A stretch of 64,000 bases of DNA, from positions 124,001 through 188,000 of the forward strand of contig NZ_JARQZP010000007.1 of assembly GCF_029589055.1 (NCBI RefSeq). The letters are read 5' to 3'. The notes beneath the pieces were generated by a model that was not told the DNA's origin, did no database searches, and saw only the letters and a program-made list of their open reading frames with translations. This DNA comes from Vibrio hannami. Its GTDB lineage: Bacteria > Pseudomonadota > Gammaproteobacteria > Enterobacterales > Vibrionaceae. Made by a program: the position numbers and the translations under genes. The first letter of the stretch is position 1. Each line of letters opens with the position of its first letter. Positions 26,729 to 34,663 of the stretch are shown piece after piece.

Positions 26729-27838
26729 ATGCCTATTAGCACTTCACAGGAAATTATCGAAGATATTCGCCTTGGAAAAATGGTGATCCTTATGGATGAT
26801 GAGGATCGCGAGAACGAAGGCGATATCATTATGGCGGCTGAGCACGTTACGCCAGAGGCTATCAACTTTATGGCAACTCATGGCCGTGGTCTGATATGCC
26901 TTACAATGACTAAAGAGCGATGTGAGAATTTGGGCTTGCCACCAATGGTTCAGGACAACAACGCTCAATACACAACAGCGTTTACCGTTTCAATTGAAGC
27001 CGCTGAAGGTGTTACAACCGGTATTTCGGCTGCGGACAGAGCTGTTACTGTACAAGCGGCTGTTGCCAAAGATGCAAAAGCGGCTGATTTGGTTCAGCCA
27101 GGTCATATATTCCCGCTTACCGCTCAAGATGGTGGCGTACTGACTCGTGCAGGACACACTGAAGCGGGCTGTGATTTAGCTCGTTTAGCTGGCCTGGAGC
27201 CTGCTTCTGTTATTGTTGAGATCCTGAATGAAGATGGCACTATGGCGCGTCGTCCAGATCTTGAAATCTTTGCCGAGAAGCACGGTATTAAGCTTGGCAC
27301 TATCGCAGACTTGATCGAATATCGTAACAACACCGAGACCACCATTGAACGAGTAGCAGAATGTAAACTGCCAACAGAGTTTGGTGAGTTTGACCTGATT
27401 ACCTACCGCGACACTATCGACAATGAAATCCATTATGCACTTCGTAAAGGAGAGGTAACGGAAGAGCCATGTCTGGTACGTGTTCATCTTCAGGATGTGT
27501 TTACCGATGTGCTTCGCTCTAACCGTAATGCGGATCGTAGCTGGACACTGGATAGTGCGATGAAGCGTATCAATGAAGAGGGCGGTGTTTTAGTGATTCT
27601 TGGTCATGAAGAATCAACAGAATTGCTGACTCACAGAGTGAAAGCATTTGAGGCTCAGGATAAAGGTGAAGCGCCAACAATGGCGAAGAAGCAGGGTACT
27701 TCCCGTCGCGTAGGTGTGGGTTCCCAGATTCTGGCTGATATTGGTGTTCACAAAATGAAGCTTCTTTCTTCTACAGATAAGAAATACCACGCACTTGGCG
27801 GCTTTGGCCTTGAAGTGACTGAGTATGTTTGTGAGTAA
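26729..27838 (+). CDS. ribBA: DHBP synthase fused to a degenerate GTP cyclohydrolase II domain (RibBX-type)
   Basis: The N-terminal half (about 1-205) is an intact 3,4-dihydroxy-2-butanone 4-phosphate synthase with [12 protein letters not shown] and [15 protein letters not shown], making the four-carbon riboflavin precursor. The C-terminal half has RibA-like length and order but lacks the zinc motif (three Cys in CxSECLTGDxxGSxRCDCG); the matching stretch reads [20 protein letters not shown]. So it cannot be a normal GTP cyclohydrolase II. I recall this variant described in Proteobacteria as RibBX. The name ribBA in annotations would overstate its activity. Confidence 0.9.
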   Translation: MPISTSQEIIEDIRLGKMVILMDDEDRENEGDIIMAAEHVTPEAINFMATHGRGLICLTMTKERCENLGLPPMVQDNNAQYTTAFTVSIEAAEGVTTGISAADRAVTVQAAVAKDAKAADLVQPGHIFPLTAQDGGVLTRAGHTEAGCDLARLAGLEPASVIVEILNEDGTMARRPDLEIFAEKHGIKLGTIADLIEYRNNTETTIERVAECKLPTEFGEFDLITYRDTIDNEIHYALRKGEVTEEPCLVRVHLQDVFTDVLRSNRNADRSWTLDSAMKRINEEGGVLVILGHEESTELLTHRVKAFEAQDKGEAPTMAKKQGTSRRVGVGSQILADIGVHKMKLLSSTDKKYHALGGFGLEVTEYVCE

Positions 27839-27866
27839 GTAAATCGCTTCCTAGATAGTTAATATC

Positions 27867-27963
27867 CTCGTTCCCACGGTCCCCCGTGGGAATGCATATC
27901 TAACGTAGAAACTACGTGTACCTTAACTTTTATATGAATTCCCACGCAGGAGCGTGGGAACTA
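27867..27963 (+). repeat. REP-like double hairpin between ribBX and ribH
   Basis: TTCCCACGG..CCGTGGGAA (27871-27892) and TTCCCACGC..GCGTGGGAA (about 27939-27960) are two strong hairpins in tandem with ACGTAGAAACTACGT between them. Same family as 13881 and 30803. It sits inside the riboflavin cluster and may insulate ribH, which has a further 115-base leader. Confidence 0.75.
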
Positions 27964-28077
27964 GAAGTTGGTATCTAAAACTCTTATTCACCACCTAAAT
28001 TTCTCATAGATCTTGCTCACAAAACTGTGCTAGAATCCGGCGATTCTCACTTGACGAAAATAGTTAAAGGAAGGCTT

Positions 28078-28548
28078 ATGAAAGTGATCGAGGGTGGATT
28101 CCCAGCTCCAAATGCAAAAATTGCTATCGTTATTTCTCGTTTTAACAGCTTTATTAACGAAAGTCTGCTATCTGGTGCTATCGATACTTTAAAGCGTCAC
28201 GGACAGGTTAGTGACGAAAACATCACAGTTGTTCGTTGCCCGGGTGCAGTTGAACTTCCACTGGTTGCTCAGCGTGTTGCTAAAACTGGTAAGTTTGATG
28301 CGATCGTTTCTTTGGGTACTGTAATCCGTGGTGGTACACCACACTTTGACTATGTATGTAGTGAATGTAACAAAGGTCTTGCACAAGTGTCTCTGGAATA
28401 TAGTCTTCCAGTTGCGTTTGGTGTACTGACTGTAGACACAATTGATCAAGCTATTGAGCGCGCAGGAACCAAGGCTGGTAATAAAGGTGCAGAGGCTGCA
28501 CTAAGCGCACTAGAAATGATCAACGTTTTATCTGAAATTGATTCCTAA
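28078..28548 (+). CDS. ribH: 6,7-dimethyl-8-ribityllumazine synthase
   Basis: Condenses the pyrimidine and DHBP to lumazine; forms large icosahedral or pentameric assemblies. The 156-residue protein starts [26 protein letters not shown] 28078 with AAAGGAAGG upstream is chosen over upstream in-frame starts. RCPGAVELP near 54 and [11 protein letters not shown] near 83 (catalytic His) are present. Its TAA overlaps the nusB ATG. Confidence 0.96.
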   Translation: MKVIEGGFPAPNAKIAIVISRFNSFINESLLSGAIDTLKRHGQVSDENITVVRCPGAVELPLVAQRVAKTGKFDAIVSLGTVIRGGTPHFDYVCSECNKGLAQVSLEYSLPVAFGVLTVDTIDQAIERAGTKAGNKGAEAALSALEMINVLSEIDS

Positions 28549-29015
28549 TGGGGGCCAGTGTGAAACCAGCCGCACGTCGTAATGCACGTCAGTTTGCTCT
28601 GCAAGCTATTTATTCTTGGCAGATTACTAAAGAAAATGTTGCCACTGTTGAAGAGCAGTTCTTATCTGGTGATAAGTATGACGAAGAAGAACATCGTTCT
28701 TCTGAGCCTGCACTAAAAGCGCCTGAAACTGACGTAGAGTACTTTCGCGACCTGTTAAGTGGTGTGGTTCTAGCTCACACTGATCTGGACAGCAAACTTC
28801 GCCCTTACTTGTCTCGTCCTATGCAGGATTTAGACATGATGGAGCTGGCACTTCTTAGACTAGCGATGTACGAAATGACTCGTCGTGAAGATGTCCCTTA
28901 CAAAGTGGTAATTAACGAAGCGATTGAACTTGCAAAAATATTCGCAGCGGAAGACAGCCACAAGTTCGTGAACGGTGTACTTGATAAAGCAGCACCACAC
29001 GTACGTAAAAAGTAA
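28548..29015 (+). CDS. nusB: Transcription antitermination factor NusB
   Basis: RNA-binding factor that works with NusE (S10), NusA and NusG on boxA in rRNA leader antitermination. 155 residues, all-helical NusB fold, starting [24 protein letters not shown] with the arginine-rich RNA-binding N-terminus, and [29 protein letters not shown] near the end. Start overlaps the ribH stop (TAATG), so translation is coupled. Ends the riboflavin unit at a terminator. Confidence 0.96.
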   Translation: MGASVKPAARRNARQFALQAIYSWQITKENVATVEEQFLSGDKYDEEEHRSSEPALKAPETDVEYFRDLLSGVVLAHTDLDSKLRPYLSRPMQDLDMMELALLRLAMYEMTRREDVPYKVVINEAIELAKIFAAEDSHKFVNGVLDKAAPHVRKK

Positions 29016-29038
29016 GTCTTAGGTGATTAATAGAGAAG

Positions 29039-29063
29039 AGGTCGGCATATGCTGGCCTTTTTT
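29039..29063 (+). terminator. Intrinsic terminator of the rib-nusB unit
   Basis: AGGTCGGC and GCTGGCCT pair (with wobble pairs) around ATAT, followed by a T run. Confidence 0.75.
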
Positions 29064-29097
29064 GTGTCTATTCACTTAGTAATTGATAACTGGATTG

Positions 29098-29193
29098 CTG
29101 GTTATGCTTGATGGAATGAACATGCTAACAATACAAGCTGAATCCTAGCGAATAGCGTGCTTAAAGCGGTTCAATGGAATCAAGCATATCCAG
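29098..29193 (-). repeat. Structured intergenic repeat (CTGG-GATTCCA-GAACCGCT family), copy A
   Basis: CTGGTTATGCTTGAT (29098-29112) and ATCAAGCATATCCAG (29179-29193) are 15-base arms with one mismatch. Read on the minus strand it shares GATTCCA, GAACCGCT and GCATGTTC, in the same order and spacing, with 52807-52909 upstream of lacZ. The stems differ by paired changes (GCTTGAT/ATCAAGC versus ACTCGAT/ATCGAGT). Family unknown to me. Confidence 0.65.
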
Positions 29194-29253
29194 TAAGCCA
29201 ATTTGGTTCGGTGATATAAAGAATATCCCGGTAAACATACTGCTGAACTAACT

Positions 29254-29261
29254 GGTATAAT
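29254..29261 (+). promoter_or_regulatory. Extended -10 promoter of thiL
   Basis: TGGTATAAT is an extended -10 (TGnTATAAT) 36 bases before the thiL ATG; no good -35 is seen. Confidence 0.55.
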
Positions 29262-29296
29262 TTACGCCATCCCATAAACAAGGATCTTATCTCTCA

Positions 29297-30274
29297 ATGT
29301 CAGGCGAATTCAGTCTTATCGACAAATACTTCTCAAACCGTCAGTCCCAACGCAAAGATGTTCAACTTTCTTTGGGGGATGACTGCGCCATTGTGCAGGC
29401 TCCGGAACATGTTCGGATCGCTATTAGTACCGATACGCTGGTGGCAGGAACTCACTTTTTGCAAGACGCAAACCCAGCATGGGTTGCCCACAAAGCACTA
29501 ACAGCCAACCTTAGTGACCTTGCGGCTATGGGAGCAACTCCTGCCTGGGTATCACTGGCGATCACAATGCCAGAACCAGATGAAGAGTGGTTAAAGCCTT
29601 TCTGTGACTCCTTTTTCGATTTAGCCGATTACTTTAGTGTTCAGCTTATTGGTGGTGATACAACTAAAGGCCCTTTGAGTATTACTCTTACCGTTCAGGG
29701 CTTTATTCCTGAAAACAGGGCTTTATTGCGTAGTGGCGCTAACCCCGGTGATTGGATCTATGTAACCGGGACGCTTGGAGACAGTATAGCCGGTCTGGAT
29801 GTGATTATTGGAGATGCTGAACGAAGCAAGCCGTTTGCCCTAGAGATGGAAAAAAGGCACTACCTAACAACACCAAGGGTGGTGGCAGGGCAGGCTCTGT
29901 TGAATATCGCTTCGTCCTGTATTGATATCTCAGATGGACTGGTTTCCGATTTGCAGCATATTCTTAAACGTTCTGATGTTGGTGCAAGCATTGATGTTAG
30001 CTCACTGCCGATGTCCAGCGAGCTGATAGACTTTTGTGATGATCGCGATCTGGCTCTGCAGTACGCACTGACTAGTGGTGAGGAGTATGAGCTTTGTTTT
30101 ACTGTGCCGGAAGAGCACAAAGGTAGCATTGATAGCGCACTTGCTCATATCGGAACAGAGGTAACCTGTATTGGTCAGATTCGCCCTTCTGGCACCTTTG
30201 AATTGCTTCGTGATGGTCAGCCTGTAGACTGGGCTCTTTCAGGATTTGATCACTTTAACACTACCCAGGATTAA
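29297..30274 (+). CDS. thiL: Thiamine-monophosphate kinase
   Basis: Phosphorylates thiamine monophosphate to the active diphosphate. 325 residues of the PurM/ThiL fold: GDDCAIV near 27-33 (metal Asp), STDTLVAGTHF near 44, NLSDLAAMGATP near 72, IGGDTTKGPLSIT near 117, and DISDGLVSDLQHI near 215. ATG 29297 with AAGGATC upstream. Downstream pgpA starts three bases after the stop, so the two are co-transcribed. Confidence 0.95.
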   Translation: MSGEFSLIDKYFSNRQSQRKDVQLSLGDDCAIVQAPEHVRIAISTDTLVAGTHFLQDANPAWVAHKALTANLSDLAAMGATPAWVSLAITMPEPDEEWLKPFCDSFFDLADYFSVQLIGGDTTKGPLSITLTVQGFIPENRALLRSGANPGDWIYVTGTLGDSIAGLDVIIGDAERSKPFALEMEKRHYLTTPRVVAGQALLNIASSCIDISDGLVSDLQHILKRSDVGASIDVSSLPMSSELIDFCDDRDLALQYALTSGEEYELCFTVPEEHKGSIDSALAHIGTEVTCIGQIRPSGTFELLRDGQPVDWALSGFDHFNTTQD

Positions 30275-30277
30275 TCA

Positions 30278-30787
30278 ATGACAAACCCTCTGGATCGTAT
30301 TTCTCTTTCTAATCCATGGCATCTTTTGGCAATGGGATTCGGAAGTGGCCTTTCTCCTGTAGTACCGGGCACCATGGGGACATTGGCCGCAGTTCCTTTT
30401 TATTTTCTGTTAGCGCAAACACCGCTGGTGGTTTATGTGCTGATAACTCTGTTTGCTTGTCTTATCGGCATCAAGATTTGCCAGATCACTTCAGATGATA
30501 TGCAGGTCCACGATCACGGTTCTATCGTTTGGGATGAGTTTGCCGGATTCTGGATTACTATGCTGGTGGTCCCTCTGTTTGGTTTACCTGTATTTGACTG
30601 GAAAATTGTTCTGACTGGTTTTGTGTTATTCCGTTTCTTCGATATGGTAAAACCATGGCCGATCGGCTGGCTGGATAAAAGAATGCACGGCGGACTAGGT
30701 ATCATGATTGATGATATCGTAGCGGGCATCATAGCTGCGGTGGGGTTGTATATTTGTTGTGTTTATTTTGACTGGATGGTCGCCTAG
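30278..30787 (+). CDS. pgpA: Phosphatidylglycerophosphatase A
   Basis: Membrane phosphatase converting phosphatidylglycerophosphate to phosphatidylglycerol. The 169 residues have about three to four hydrophobic segments, GSGLSPVVPGTMGTL near 23-37, IVWDEFAGFW near 82-91 with acidic active-site residues, and RFFDMVKPWPIGWLD near 123-137, the family signatures. Starts three bases after thiL; followed by a REP-like hairpin. Confidence 0.95.
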   Translation: MTNPLDRISLSNPWHLLAMGFGSGLSPVVPGTMGTLAAVPFYFLLAQTPLVVYVLITLFACLIGIKICQITSDDMQVHDHGSIVWDEFAGFWITMLVVPLFGLPVFDWKIVLTGFVLFRFFDMVKPWPIGWLDKRMHGGLGIMIDDIVAGIIAAVGLYICCVYFDWMVA

Positions 30788-30802
30788 CTTATAAAACTCA
30801 AG

Positions 30803-30828
30803 CGCTCCCACGGAGGACCGTGGGAGCG
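30803..30828 (+). repeat. REP-like hairpin after pgpA
   Basis: CGCTCCCACGG and CCGTGGGAGCG pair perfectly around AGGA, with no T run. Same family as 13881 and 27871; lies between convergent genes. Confidence 0.7.
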
Positions 30829-30837
30829 AGGCCTGAT

Positions 30838-32535
30838 TTACTCTTCCCAAACCACAATTTTATCGGAAGGCCAGTTTACGCCAACATCGTGGTATTTTTT
30901 CTCTAGCAGGTGACGTTTGATTTTTAGAGTCGGAGTCAGAATGCCATTCTCGACACTCCACGGCTCTTTAATCATTAACACGCCTTTTATCTTCTCGTGT
31001 GATTCAAGCTCCTGGTTCATACGCTTAATTACGCGCGTAGCACGCCTTTCGTAGCGTTCTTTGTCGAAGTTAGGAAATGCATGCGGTACAGCAAGAAGAA
31101 TCGGTGCAGGCATGCCTAAGCCCACCAGACACATCATCTCTACACGAGTGTACTCATACAGTTTCTTTTCGATTGGAACAGGTGCAACGAACTTACCTTT
31201 AGCTGTTTTAAAGGTGTCTTTTTTACGTCCCTGAATTGAAAGATACCCCTCGTCATCGATGAAGCCGATATCTCCTGTATGCAGCCAGCCTTCTGAGCCA
31301 AATGCTTCTTTAGTTTCTTCCGGGTTTTTGTAGTAACCAGAGAATAGTCCTTTACTGCGAACCATGATCTCCTCATCATCCGCAATTTTTAGCTCAATAC
31401 CAGGCCCTGCATTACCTACAGAACCTATCTTATCGGCTCTGAATGGGTAGTTTAACGTGCTGTAAGCGAATGACTCTGTCATCCCCCAGGCTTCGGTGAT
31501 ATTCAGGCCGATGGAGTGGTACCATTCAAGCAAGGCTGGTGATACCGGAGCAGAGCCACAACCAAGGACACGCCCCTGATCAAGCCCAAGACCATCCGCT
31601 ATCTTTTTCTTCACGATATTGTTCACAAAAGGAATCTTAAGCAGGAAGTTCAACTTTTTCTGCGGCATCTTGTCCAGAATACGTTGCTGGAAAAGCGCCC
31701 AGAGTCGAGGCACCGATATAAACAGGGTAGGGCGGTGCATTTTCACATCTTCAATAAAGGTATCAAGGGATTCAGGGAATGCCGTGGTCACCCCTCCCAT
31801 AATGGATGAGCCGAAAACATACACCCGCTCAGTGATATGTGCCAGCGGCAGGTAAGAGAACAGACGATCGCCTTCTTCTATACCAATGTGCTCTATCAGC
31901 TTCTGTGTCGACCAGCTAAAGGCACCGTAAGTCAACATTGCACCTTTTGGGACTCCCGATGTGCCAGAGGTATAAACAATGGACATCAGTTTGTCATCGT
32001 AATGCTGCGGTCTCTCGGTACTTGGCTGATGAGACTCTACCAGTTTGGTAAATGACAGCTTACAAGGTGGAGCGCTGTCATAAGGAAGTGAAATGGTGAT
32101 ACAGTCCGGTTGGTTATTCATTACCTCCTGAACGGCAGCAGAATCATCCAGCTTTCCTACAAATAGCGCTTTACTTTCACTATGAGTTAAACAGTATTCA
32201 ATGGTTTCTGCACCAGCGGTAGGGAAGATAGGCACACTAATATAGTCACCCAGCATCATCGCAAGATCACAGATAAACCACTCAGCACAGTTCTTTGAGA
32301 TAAGTGCAACCTTATCACCAGGGTTTAACCCTTGTGCCCGAAGAGCAGACACCATCTTCAATGCCATGTCGGCAACATCGGAATAAGTGTACTCAACAAA
32401 TTCTCGGTTAATAATCTGTTTCAGGTAAACGGAAGCGGGGCGCTCTTCCGCCCACTTAAGGATCATTTCGTTTGGTGGTGGAATTGTGCATGTTGCGTCC
32501 TGCAGGGCTTCTACTGGCATAGGCATAACCATCAT
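30838..32535 (-). CDS. Long-chain acyl-CoA synthetase (AMP-forming)
   Basis: An adenylate-forming enzyme of the COG1022 branch that would activate long-chain fatty acids with ATP and CoA. Motifs: SIVYTSGTSGVPKGAML near 186-202 (P-loop), YLPLAHITER near 232, GCGSAPVSPALLEW near 327, AWGMTESFA near 352, GWLHTGDIGFID near 415 and KKDTFKTAKGKFVAP near 437. About 565 residues. ATG 32535 follows CGGAGAGA; an upstream GTG (32553) and further ATGs are alternatives. No signal peptide; likely membrane-associated. Its exact substrate chain length is not readable. Confidence 0.85.
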   Translation of the reverse strand: MMVMPMPVEALQDATCTIPPPNEMILKWAEERPASVYLKQIINREFVEYTYSDVADMALKMVSALRAQGLNPGDKVALISKNCAEWFICDLAMMLGDYISVPIFPTAGAETIEYCLTHSESKALFVGKLDDSAAVQEVMNNQPDCITISLPYDSAPPCKLSFTKLVESHQPSTERPQHYDDKLMSIVYTSGTSGVPKGAMLTYGAFSWSTQKLIEHIGIEEGDRLFSYLPLAHITERVYVFGSSIMGGVTTAFPESLDTFIEDVKMHRPTLFISVPRLWALFQQRILDKMPQKKLNFLLKIPFVNNIVKKKIADGLGLDQGRVLGCGSAPVSPALLEWYHSIGLNITEAWGMTESFAYSTLNYPFRADKIGSVGNAGPGIELKIADDEEIMVRSKGLFSGYYKNPEETKEAFGSEGWLHTGDIGFIDDEGYLSIQGRKKDTFKTAKGKFVAPVPIEKKLYEYTRVEMMCLVGLGMPAPILLAVPHAFPNFDKERYERRATRVIKRMNQELESHEKIKGVLMIKEPWSVENGILTPTLKIKRHLLEKKYHDVGVNWPSDKIVVWEE

Positions 32536-32553
32536 TCTCTCCGTTAGTTTCAC

Positions 32554-32954
32554 TTATTCTTATTGTGTTAAGTTAATGTTAATAATATGTTGTGTTTTGG
32601 GTCGTGTAAATGAAAAAGTTAAAACAGATGTTTGAATGGGGGGATCTTCAGCTCAAAGTCTAAATGCTTGCTTGTTGTTTCTTATAGTTAAGAATGCTGC
32701 TTCAAATTTAGATTAATTGATAAAGCTAATTATTGAATTCATAGATAGAATAATTTCCATATTTAATTTTTGAGCAGAAGATCAAAGTTTTTAATGTTTT
32801 AGTTCTATATTATTCATGCATAAATTAGATCCTGTCCCCATAAATAGTGGGTTAATAATAAAAACTGGGTTCGTTAATTTTGAATATTAACTCTAATTAA
32901 TAGAGACAAATGATAAACTAGAATCTAAGAGAGCATAATTAATGCTTCAATTAA
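32554..32954. other. AT-rich intergenic region, no gene seen
   Basis: About 400 bases between the acyl-CoA synthetase and the AraC-type gene, both on the minus strand. Strongly AT-rich. It must hold the promoter of the synthetase gene. I find no credible ORF, tRNA or repeat; it marks the boundary between conserved chromosomal genes and the Tad locus. Confidence 0.5.
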
Positions 32955-33686
32955 TCAGTGCTGGTGACTTTTTCTATATTCAATAGGCGTTAGCCCGGTT
33001 TTCTTTTTAAAGATTCTTGAAAAATAGGAAACATCATTGTACCCACATTGATAAGCTATCGACGCGGTTTTTTCGTCAGGGCTTTCTACTAGTAAGGATT
33101 TGGCTTTTTTTATCCTTTTACTGGTAACGTAATCCCTAAAGCTGATTCCAACTGTTTTTTTAAAGATTTTTGAAAAATAAGGTGCTGAATAACCGTAGGT
33201 TTTCGCTACGTCCGCTTCTTTTATTGATTGCTCTATATTGGCATCGATAAAGTCCAAAATGCGATATATATCGATCTTGCTTCCACTTTCAAACAAGCTT
33301 TGTTTTAAATATGTTTCAAATGTTAAATTTTTGTTAAATTCTGGTTTTTCAAATAATTGCTTGAGCGTTATACTTAAGTCTTTTTTTGCATTGCTTTTGT
33401 TTATATCTATTTGATTATAAATGAGTTCTGTTTGTTTGTTACTCGGTCTGTGTCCATTAGAAATAAGTGTTATGAGCTTTATATCTAAATTTTTGCACAC
33501 CTGAATACAAATATTAAAAATGCTCTCATTCTCTTTTTTGAGACAGAATATTGCAAACGTTACATTTTTTTGCGTGATTGCAGAAAAATCGTTCCCACAA
33601 TCAACAATTTCAAATTTACTTGATAAGTAACCCTTTATTTCATCGGGGATGGCATTAAATGAGCTACCAATCCAATAACAGATCAT
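32955..33686 (-). CDS. AraC-family regulator with a degenerate receiver-like N-terminus
   Basis: 243 residues. The C-terminal 100 residues are a two-helix-turn-helix AraC domain (VAKTYGYSAPYFSKIFKKTVGISF and IAYQCGYNDVSYFSRIFKKKTGLTP, ending EYRKSH). The N-terminal 110 residues have alternating strands and helices like a response-regulator receiver but no recognisable phosphorylation Asp triad, so any input would be unusual. It is divergent from flp with 208 bases between and is the natural candidate activator of the Tad operon. Low GC and Lys/Asn/Ile-rich compared with neighbours. Confidence 0.8.
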   Translation of the reverse strand: MICYWIGSSFNAIPDEIKGYLSSKFEIVDCGNDFSAITQKNVTFAIFCLKKENESIFNICIQVCKNLDIKLITLISNGHRPSNKQTELIYNQIDINKSNAKKDLSITLKQLFEKPEFNKNLTFETYLKQSLFESGSKIDIYRILDFIDANIEQSIKEADVAKTYGYSAPYFSKIFKKTVGISFRDYVTSKRIKKAKSLLVESPDEKTASIAYQCGYNDVSYFSRIFKKKTGLTPIEYRKSHQH

Positions 33687-33849
33687 CGTATTATCAACCT
33701 TAATCTTAACTAATTGATTTAACTGACGTTGATCTTATTAATATTTTTATTCTTTTATATAAGCATAATCTTAAAAAAGTACAATGCAAGTATAAAAAAG
33801 TCCTAACCGAAAAATTTAAAAAAGCCTAGATTTATAACCAAGGAACAGG

Positions 33850-33866
33850 CGGGAACGGGAAGTTCC
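33850..33866 (+). promoter_or_regulatory. Dyad upstream of flp
   Basis: GGAAC and GTTCC flank GGGAA (GGGAACGGGAAGTTCC) about 30 bases before the flp ATG. Possible operator or leader hairpin; no known match. Confidence 0.3.
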
Positions 33867-33894
33867 AAAACTATTTTTCTTTTAGGAGCGCGTT

Positions 33895-34098
33895 ATGAGC
33901 AAGTTAATCAATCTATGTAAAGAATTCATGAAAGACGAAGAAGGTCTAACTGTTGTTGAGTATGTAGTAGGTGCGGCATTACTAGTTGTTGGTCTGGCTG
34001 CAATCTTCAGTGGATTGGGCGATGACCTTAGTACTAAGCTAAACGAAACAGTAACAGGCATTGGTTCGTCTTCTACAGATACGACGACAGCAAACTAA
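33895..34098 (+). CDS. flp: Flp-type major pilin
   Basis: Pilin subunit of the Tad (type IVb) pilus used for tight adherence. The 67-residue prepilin has a leader of 17 residues ending EEG, then LTVVEYVVGAALLVVGLAAIF: the Flp pattern with Glu-Tyr after cleavage, one hydrophobic helix and a short Ser/Thr-rich tail. TTAGGAGCG precedes the ATG. First gene of the operon, followed 64 bases later by its processing peptidase. Confidence 0.93.
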   Translation: MSKLINLCKEFMKDEEGLTVVEYVVGAALLVVGLAAIFSGLGDDLSTKLNETVTGIGSSSTDTTTAN

Positions 34099-34162
34099 AC
34101 TGCGAGTGTTTAACATCTTAACTATACTAAAACTAAGAACTAAATAGTTGGGGTAATCTGGT

Positions 34163-34654
34163 GTGTCTTTATTTATATGGTCGACTCTTTTTTTAGTAGC
34201 TCTTTACGACCTGAAAGAGAACCGGATCCCCAACTACTGCTTGCTGTTACTGATAGTTTTGTATGTTATAGATGCGTTAATAAGCTTCTCTTCCTGGAGC
34301 GAAATCGGAATGAATCTGGTGGCTGCGGCTACCATGTTCTTTTCTTGTCTGGTGCTGTTTTTTGTTCGGGTTATGGCGCCGGGTGATGTAAAACTCATGG
34401 GCGTATTGGGATATTGGATTGGGTGGGGAAACCTGCTTGATTCATCCTTTTATATCCTTATTTCCTCTGGTGTATTGGGAATCTTATTCATCCTGGGAGA
34501 CCTGGTTAATCCCGCTTCCAAATACCGCAATCTAATACTATTTTTAGATAAAGATGGCCGTAAAGAGTTTTTGACCAAAGACAATCTGCGTATGCCATTT
34601 GCACCTTCAGTTTTTATAGGTTTAGCACTTTACCAGTATTTATCATTTCATTAA
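34163..34654 (+). CDS. tadV: Tad prepilin peptidase TadV (CpaA)
   Basis: Inner-membrane aspartic protease that cleaves Flp and the TadE/F/G pseudopilins. 163 residues with about five membrane segments. The two catalytic aspartates are visible: Asp16 in YDLKENRIPN and Asp75 in APGDVKLMG (GxGD-type). No N-terminal methylase domain, as usual for CpaA-type enzymes. Start is GTG 34163 with GGGGTAA upstream. Confidence 0.9.
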   Translation: MSLFIWSTLFLVALYDLKENRIPNYCLLLLIVLYVIDALISFSSWSEIGMNLVAAATMFFSCLVLFFVRVMAPGDVKLMGVLGYWIGWGNLLDSSFYILISSGVLGILFILGDLVNPASKYRNLILFLDKDGRKEFLTKDNLRMPFAPSVFIGLALYQYLSFH

Positions 34655-34663
34655 GGGGTCCTC

